A DNA stretch of 37,272 nucleotides. It comes from Alkalilacustris brevis (GTDB lineage Bacteria; Pseudomonadota; Alphaproteobacteria; Rhodobacterales; Rhodobacteraceae). The notes below the pieces were generated by a model. The model saw only the letters and a program-made list of their open reading frames with translations, was not told the DNA's origin and did not search any database. The stretch covers positions 1 through 37,272 of the forward strand of contig NZ_QNVJ01000074.1 in the NCBI RefSeq assembly GCF_003350345.1, in the 5' to 3' direction. A program made the translations under genes and the position numbers. Positions 32,490-37,272 of the stretch are shown here, piece after piece. Position 1 is the first letter of the stretch, and each line of letters starts with the position of its first letter.

Positions 32490-33869
32490 TCACAGGGGAG
32501 GCCAGTACTGCCGCCAAGGTCGTGCCATCTCGTACTGATGCGCGATGCGATAGACGGTCGCCTCATCGAAATGGTGGCCGACAATCTGCATTCCCATCGG
32601 CAGCCCGTCTTGCGAAAACCCGGTAGGCACCGCGATCGCCGGATGGCCCGACAGGTTGAAAGGGGTGCGCGCCTGGCGGTCGTAGGTTGCGTCGACGGCG
32701 TCATCGTCGTCGATCCTGCTGGGAAACTCGAAGCTGGAGACACAGATTGCAGCTTCCACCCCTGCCAGCCCCTCGGCCAGGGCGGCGCAGAGCCGGCGGC
32801 GCATCTGCTGTGCCTGCAGGTAGGTTCCGGCATCCACCAGCCCCCCGGCAAGGATCTTGGTGCGGGCGCGCCAGCCGTAATCGTCCCGACGGGTCTGCAT
32901 CCAGCCCTTGTGAATCGCGTAGCTTTCAGTTTGCAGGATCAGCCGCCCGATATCGGTGTAATCGTCGAGCGGTGGCAATGACAGCGGCACGATCTCGGCA
33001 CCAAGATCGCGCAGGGCCTCGACGCCCGCTTCCAGTGCGGCCACAATTTCGGGGTTCGCCTCGGTGTTGAAGCCTTCGATCACGCCGATCCGCATCCCGC
33101 GAATGTCGCCGCCGATCCCCGGATAGGCCGGGCGCGCGCGGGCGCTGCTGGTGGGGTCACGCGGATCAAGTCCTATGCAGCCGTCAAACAGGAGCGCATT
33201 ATCGGCCACGCCGCGCGTCATCGGCCCGACATGATCGAGCGACTGCGCCAACGGGAACACCCCGCGCCGGCTGATTGCCCCATAGGTAGGCTTCATGCCC
33301 ACGATCCCGCAGGCAGTGCCGGGATGGCGCACCGACCCGGCGGTATCCGTTCCCAACGCGGCTGGGGTCATCCCTGCGGCCAGCGCCGCCCCCGACCCCG
33401 AGGAAGATCCCGCCGGGTGATGATCGGTGTTCCACGGATTTCGTGCGGGCGGCCAGGGTAGGTCGAAAGACGGCCCGCCTGTGGCGAACTCGTGGAGCAT
33501 CGTCTTGCCCAGGATGACGGCGCCCGCGCGGCGCAACTGGTGCACCACATGGGCATCCTCCGGTGCCGCATCATGGATGGTTATGCGTGAGTTGCCCGTG
33601 GTGGGCTGCCCGGCGACATCGATGATATCCTTGATCGAGACCGGCACACCATGGAGCGGACCCAGCGGCGCGCCCGCGGCGCGTTCGGCATCGCGCGCCC
33701 GGGCCTCGGCGCGGGCCTCTTCGGCCCCGATGCGCAGAAAGGCATTCAGCCGGTCGTTGCGCGCCTCGATACGCTCAAGGAAGGCATCGGTCACTTCGAG
33801 CGCGGTGAAGTCGCCGCGCGCGATCCCGCGCGCAAGATCGGCCAGGGGCAGTTCATGAAACGCGGTCAT
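32490..33869 (-). CDS. Amidase signature family hydrolase
   Basis: This 459-residue protein is an amidase signature enzyme. The Ser-cis-Ser-Lys triad is in place: K80 in VSIKDIID, S155 in AGSSSGSG, and nucleophile S179 in GTDTAGSVRHP. It probably hydrolyses a small amide, ureide or carboxamide in the cytoplasm. It could instead be an AtzE/GatA-like partner of the small protein encoded just upstream, with which it shares a four-base overlap (33866-33869). GGAGG precedes the ATG by seven bases. It is the last gene of the TAXI-TRAP operon, so the imported compound is likely its substrate. Confidence 0.93.
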   Translation of the reverse strand: MTAFHELPLADLARGIARGDFTALEVTDAFLERIEARNDRLNAFLRIGAEEARAEARARDAERAAGAPLGPLHGVPVSIKDIIDVAGQPTTGNSRITIHDAAPEDAHVVHQLRRAGAVILGKTMLHEFATGGPSFDLPWPPARNPWNTDHHPAGSSSGSGAALAAGMTPAALGTDTAGSVRHPGTACGIVGMKPTYGAISRRGVFPLAQSLDHVGPMTRGVADNALLFDGCIGLDPRDPTSSARARPAYPGIGGDIRGMRIGVIEGFNTEANPEIVAALEAGVEALRDLGAEIVPLSLPPLDDYTDIGRLILQTESYAIHKGWMQTRRDDYGWRARTKILAGGLVDAGTYLQAQQMRRRLCAALAEGLAGVEAAICVSSFEFPSRIDDDDAVDATYDRQARTPFNLSGHPAIAVPTGFSQDGLPMGMQIVGHHFDEATVYRIAHQYEMARPWRQYWPPL

Positions 33870-34066
33870 CTGCGCCCCTCCTTGCAGATCAGGGCGATGG
33901 CCGGTTCGGTGGCTGGCGGAACCTCGTCATCCAGTCGCGCCGAAAGCTGCTGCTGCTTGACATAGCTCTTCCAGAGCCGTGCAATTTCGGCTTCGGGCAA
34001 TGTACCGAGGCCCAGCGCTCTGAGCCGGGCATCGAAGGGTGCCCTCGTGGGGTGGGGATCACTCAT
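33866..34066 (-). CDS. Small AtzG/GatC-like protein upstream of amidase
   Basis: This 66-residue acidic-to-basic protein has no membrane segment. It sits between the TRAP permease and the amidase and overlaps both by four bases (ATGA at 34063-34066 and 33866-33869). Size, position and the pattern LGLGTLPEAEIARLWKSYV followed by ARLDDEVPPATEPAIAL recall AtzG (DUF4089), the small subunit that binds the amidase AtzE and is related in fold to GatC. The resemblance is weak and was judged by eye. It may be needed to stabilise or activate the amidase. Confidence 0.6.
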   Translation of the reverse strand: MSDPHPTRAPFDARLRALGLGTLPEAEIARLWKSYVKQQQLSARLDDEVPPATEPAIALICKEGRR

Positions 34067-36078
34067 GCGGTATCTCCTGCGGTTTGCGGAACGGTCCTAA
34101 CGGGCGGGGCGCCATCGCCGGGCTTTCGCCGCGACTGCAGAACATAGACAAGCACCAGAAGCGCCAATCCGGCAACGTTGAGCAGCAGTTGCGGGAACAA
34201 CAGCACCACCGCCCCCAGCACCAACGTGACTCGCTCAAACAGCGTGGTCCGCACCAGCATGAAGTTTGACACAGCCGCCGCCGTTGCCCCGACCGCGATG
34301 AACGAAGTCACCATCGCCTGAACCGCGCCGAAGGTCAGCCCCTCGGGCATGAGGATTGGGGTGTAGACGAACAACACCGGAATAATGAACAGGAAGATCG
34401 AGAATTTCAGCGCCGTGAAGCCCGTGCGCATCGGGTTCGCCCGTGCGATCGAGGCCCCGGCAAAGGCCGCCATGCAGACCGGCGGCGAGATGTTCGAGGA
34501 TTGCGAATACCAGAACACGATCATATGCGCGGCCAGCGCCGAGATCCCCATGACCTCGAGACCGGGCGCGACCAGAATGGCCATGAGGATATAGGCCGAG
34601 GTCACGGTCATCCCCATTCCGAGGATGTAGGAACTGACCAACGCCAGCACGATCCCCAGCGGCAACAGGCCGAAGGTGAACTGCATCACCGACGAGGTGA
34701 AGATGAAACCCAGTCCGGTGAGGAAGACGACGCCCAGAATGACCCCCACCGTGCCGACGACCGCCGAGATCACCAGCGAATTCACAGCGCCTTCTTCCAG
34801 CCCCTTGAGAAGATCGATGAATGACCGTTTAAAAACGGAAAAATAGCTCTCGTCAGGCGATTTCAGGATCAGTCGCGCCAGCATCGCCACGCCGATGAAC
34901 AGGAAGATGCTGTAATAGACCGCACGCGAGGGCGATGTGCCCGACAGCATCAGGTATATGACGAACCCGATGGGCAGCAGGTAATACCAACCCTGCTTGA
35001 ATATCTGCCAGGCGTCTTCGCGGTCTTCCTTCGGCAGGATGGGAATGTTTTCTCGCGCGGCCTCGAAATGCGCTACCGCTGCCACCGAGAAAAAATACAG
35101 GATCGCCGGTACCAGCGCGGCGATCATGATCTCGGTGTAGGGCATCTGGATCATCTCGGCCATGATGAACACGGCAGCCCCCATGATCGGCGGCATGAAC
35201 ATGCCCCCGGTGGAGGCGGCAGGCTCGATTGCGCCTGCGACGTGGCGCTTGTAGCCGGCCTTGATCATCAGCGGGATGGTGAAGGTGCCGGTGGCCACCG
35301 TATTGGCGGTGGCGCTGCCCGAGATCATGCCCATCATGCCGCTGCCCAGCACCGAGGCCTTGGCCGGCCCGCCGCGATAGCCCGCAGTCAGTGCGAATGG
35401 CAGCCGCACAAAGAAATCCCCCGCGCCAAAGCGGTTCATGAGCGCCCCGAACACGACAAACAGCACCACATATTGCGCGGTCACGTTCAGCACGAGGCCA
35501 AACATGCCTTCCTGGGTGAACATGTCGGTCAGCACCCGCCCCCAGGGATAACCCCGGTGCGAGATGTTCTCGGGCAGCATGTTGCCGTGGACGGCATAGA
35601 GCAGAAAGATGATCGCCACGACAGGCAGCATCGTGCCCATGACACGGCGCGTGGCTTCGATCGAGACGATTGTGGCCATCAGCGCCATGTAGAGGTCCAT
35701 GTCGGTATAAAACCCGGTGCGGTGGACGAGTGAATTAAACTCCACCACGAAATAGCCGAACGACACGATGGTCATGGCGATCAGCACCAGGTCGATCACC
35801 GTAGGTCGGCGCATGTTCGACCGCCGCCCGAAAGGATAGATCATGAAGACCATGGTGATGGCCAGCAGCAGGAACAACCCGCGGAAGGTGCCTACCCCGA
35901 TCCGCCCGAAATAGGCCGGCCCCGCAGCATAAAGATAGAAGCCTGCGAAAAAGATCGCGATGACCGAGAAGATAAGCCCCAAAAGCCCCCGACGATCGCG
36001 CAGAAGCACATCAGACATCGCGCCCGCATCGTCAGCAGGTTGTTTACCGGTCTTTTCGTTCTCATGCGCTTGCGGCAT
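34063..36078 (-). CDS. Fused TRAP transporter permease (small + large subunit, DctQM)
   Basis: This 671-residue inner-membrane protein begins with a hydrophilic N-terminus (residues 1-~30) and about four helices of the small DctQ-like part. The large DctM-like channel follows, with GSGMMGMISGSATANTVATGTF and EPAASTGGMFMPPIMGAAVF, strong TRAP-TAXI fused-permease signatures. A C-terminal set of helices extends to residue ~650. It works with the TAXI binding protein to take up an organic solute with a sodium or proton gradient. The start has AAGGGG upstream. It overlaps the next gene by four bases. Confidence 0.94.
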   Translation of the reverse strand: MPQAHENEKTGKQPADDAGAMSDVLLRDRRGLLGLIFSVIAIFFAGFYLYAAGPAYFGRIGVGTFRGLFLLLAITMVFMIYPFGRRSNMRRPTVIDLVLIAMTIVSFGYFVVEFNSLVHRTGFYTDMDLYMALMATIVSIEATRRVMGTMLPVVAIIFLLYAVHGNMLPENISHRGYPWGRVLTDMFTQEGMFGLVLNVTAQYVVLFVVFGALMNRFGAGDFFVRLPFALTAGYRGGPAKASVLGSGMMGMISGSATANTVATGTFTIPLMIKAGYKRHVAGAIEPAASTGGMFMPPIMGAAVFIMAEMIQMPYTEIMIAALVPAILYFFSVAAVAHFEAARENIPILPKEDREDAWQIFKQGWYYLLPIGFVIYLMLSGTSPSRAVYYSIFLFIGVAMLARLILKSPDESYFSVFKRSFIDLLKGLEEGAVNSLVISAVVGTVGVILGVVFLTGLGFIFTSSVMQFTFGLLPLGIVLALVSSYILGMGMTVTSAYILMAILVAPGLEVMGISALAAHMIVFWYSQSSNISPPVCMAAFAGASIARANPMRTGFTALKFSIFLFIIPVLFVYTPILMPEGLTFGAVQAMVTSFIAVGATAAAVSNFMLVRTTLFERVTLVLGAVVLLFPQLLLNVAGLALLVLVYVLQSRRKPGDGAPPVRTVPQTAGDTA

Positions 36079-36118
36079 TCGCGCCCCTTTCGATGAAGGC
36101 CAGGCAGACGGGTCACGT

Positions 36119-36159
36119 GATCAACTGGCCGCAAGCACAAGGCCTGCGGCCAGTTGATC
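36119..36159 (-). promoter_or_regulatory. Strong intercistronic hairpin between TAXI and permease genes
   Basis: A perfect 15-base stem (36119-36133 with 36145-36159) surrounds an 11-base loop. It lies in the 96-base gap between the stop of the binding-protein gene and the start of the permease gene, and no U-run follows. Such stems commonly stabilise the upstream mRNA or reduce read-through, giving more binding protein than permease. That role is inferred. Confidence 0.6.
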
Positions 36160-36174
36160 GTATCATTGCAGGAG

Positions 36175-37173
36175 TTATTCCTGCATCGGGTCCGGAATGT
36201 CCAAGCCCTTTTCAGCCCAGAATTCGGCTGCAGCCGGGTGCAGCGGCACATAGGCGGCGGTCAGCCATTCCATGTTGCGATGGTCGTGGTTGGGGAAGGC
36301 GCGATCGAGATGGGCGGCCGCATCCTCGGTATAGGCCAGTTCGAGGAACTCACGCACCGCCTCATCGGGCACATCCTTGTGCACGATCCATTGCACACCC
36401 TGGGCATAGGTCACGGCATCATTCTCCTGTCCCGAGTAGGTGCCCGCCGGGATCGTCAGCTTGGTGAAGAACGGATAGGCATCGAGAAAGCCGCTCTCGT
36501 CGATTTCCGGCTCCAGGTCCAGCACGCGCAGGGGATGCGTGGCGTCAACCTCGGTGGCGAAGGGTGCCGGCGCGCCGCCGGTGCGGTTGAAGCCGTCGAT
36601 ATCGCCATCGGTCAGCATCCGGCCCAGCTCGCCCCAGCTGTAGTAGCTGATATTGATCTGGTCGCGGATACCGATGTGCTCCAGGAACAGGTCGGCGTCC
36701 GAGGCCGACCCCGAACCGGGCGCACCCGGAACGAATTCACGGCCGATGAGATCCTGCGCCGAGTGGATTTCGCTGTCGGCGAGCACCACATAATTCCAGC
36801 CCGAAGTCTGCTGCGCCGGGCCGACCATGCGATACTCGTCATAAGCGCGCTCGAAGCCGACGCCCGTCCAGGCACCGAAGATGTGCCCTTCGAAAGCCAT
36901 GCCGAACTCGGCCTGCCCGCTGCCCACCAGGCGGATATTCTCGACCGAGCCGCCCGAGGTCGAGGGCACGATACGGATGCCGCTGGCGCGGGAGTTGATG
37001 TGATCGGCCAGTGCCGAGCCCTGGACATAGAATGTCCCCGAGGTGCCGCCCAGCGGCATGCCGATCTGGTAGACCTGCGCGGCAGCCGTGCTGGCCAGTA
37101 CGGCAGGAAGCGCGAGCGCTGCGCCTGCCATAAGCAAGCGGATCGATTTTGTCGTCATGTGAAGAACCTCCAT
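36175..37173 (-). CDS. TAXI family TRAP transporter solute-binding protein
   Basis: This 332-residue secreted binding protein has an N-terminal signal peptide ending near STAAAQ, and the TAXI hallmark GGTSGTFYVQGSALADHIN follows. Later motifs FGMAFEGHIFGAWTG and FVPGAPGSGSASDADLFLEHIG are typical of the family. The ligand is unknown; related proteins bind glutamate, aspartate or other carboxylates. Two starts are plausible: ATG at 37173 with AGGAGG five bases before it, and ATG at 37158 with GGAGG eight bases before it. I report the longer. It is the first gene of the operon with the fused TRAP permease, small protein and amidase. A short hairpin (37208-37213 with 37225-37230) lies in the upstream region. 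Confidence 0.93.
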   Translation of the reverse strand: MEVLHMTTKSIRLLMAGAALALPAVLASTAAAQVYQIGMPLGGTSGTFYVQGSALADHINSRASGIRIVPSTSGGSVENIRLVGSGQAEFGMAFEGHIFGAWTGVGFERAYDEYRMVGPAQQTSGWNYVVLADSEIHSAQDLIGREFVPGAPGSGSASDADLFLEHIGIRDQINISYYSWGELGRMLTDGDIDGFNRTGGAPAPFATEVDATHPLRVLDLEPEIDESGFLDAYPFFTKLTIPAGTYSGQENDAVTYAQGVQWIVHKDVPDEAVREFLELAYTEDAAAHLDRAFPNHDHRNMEWLTAAYVPLHPAAAEFWAEKGLDIPDPMQE

Positions 37174-37272
37174 CGTTTCCTCCTTGTGCGGGCTTGTTTG
37201 CCCCTGAGGCCCCCCCCGATTGGCGGGGCCGTCGCTACCGGACCTTTTACAATTTCATTGCGAAGGGGTCAC

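Noticed and set aside
1-37272. CRISPR arrays, prophage genes, rRNA genes or complete insertion sequences
   Set aside because: No regularly spaced repeats, phage structural genes, rRNA signatures or intact transposase were seen. The only mobile trace is the IS481 fragment.

Overview
This is a high-G+C window from an alphaproteobacterium, most likely of the order Rhodobacterales (Roseobacter/Rhodobacter group). The assignment is an inference. It rests on the fused oxidoreductase-SelD protein, the abundance of periplasmic-binding-protein transporters (Tct and TRAP-TAXI), the BKACE-type catabolic enzyme, and the general look of the proteins. No rRNA gene or CRISPR array is present. Two tRNA genes are: Arg-CCT on the minus strand and Trp-CCA on the plus strand.

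The first half (1-15 kb) is mainly housekeeping. It holds a periplasmic lytic transglycosylase, dapA (lysine/cell wall), a TSUP permease, yaaA, a YggT protein and recQ. Next comes a tRNA-modification neighbourhood: a bifunctional NDH-like/SelD protein, then mnmD and an MnmC2-like FAD oxidase encoded as two separate, divergent genes, with an EamA permease translationally coupled to mnmD. A MaoC-like hydratase and the overlapping panC-panB pantothenate genes follow.

From about 15.2 to 18.1 kb there is a small glycosylation locus. A GT4 glycosyltransferase and a two-domain glycosyltransferase are divergent, with start codons only 11 bp apart. The two-domain protein appears to join a GT32 (Och1-like) domain to a GT62 (Anp1/Mnn9-like) domain, two families best known from yeast mannan synthesis. 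Directly behind it lies a frameshifted C-terminal scrap of a type I secretion adaptor (HlyD family), so this locus has been rearranged.

From 18.3 to 31 kb the window is a catabolic region. One minus-strand operon runs cyclase-cupin-SDR-hydroxyacyl-CoA-type dehydrogenase-BKACE and is divergent from an IclR regulator. This looks like a route that opens or hydrolyses an unknown substrate, oxidises it to a beta-keto acid and cleaves that with acetyl-CoA. Next to it are a LysR regulator, a tctCBA tricarboxylate-type transporter operon, and a divergent pair encoding a D-2-hydroxyacid dehydrogenase and a creatinase-like M24 protein that has lost the usual metal ligands. A LacI regulator lies beyond tRNA-Arg.

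The right end (32-37.3 kb) starts with tRNA-Trp and an IS481-type transposase remnant. It continues with a tightly coupled minus-strand operon: TAXI binding protein, fused TRAP permease, a 66-residue AtzG/GatC-like small protein and an amidase. A strong hairpin lies between the binding-protein gene and the permease gene.
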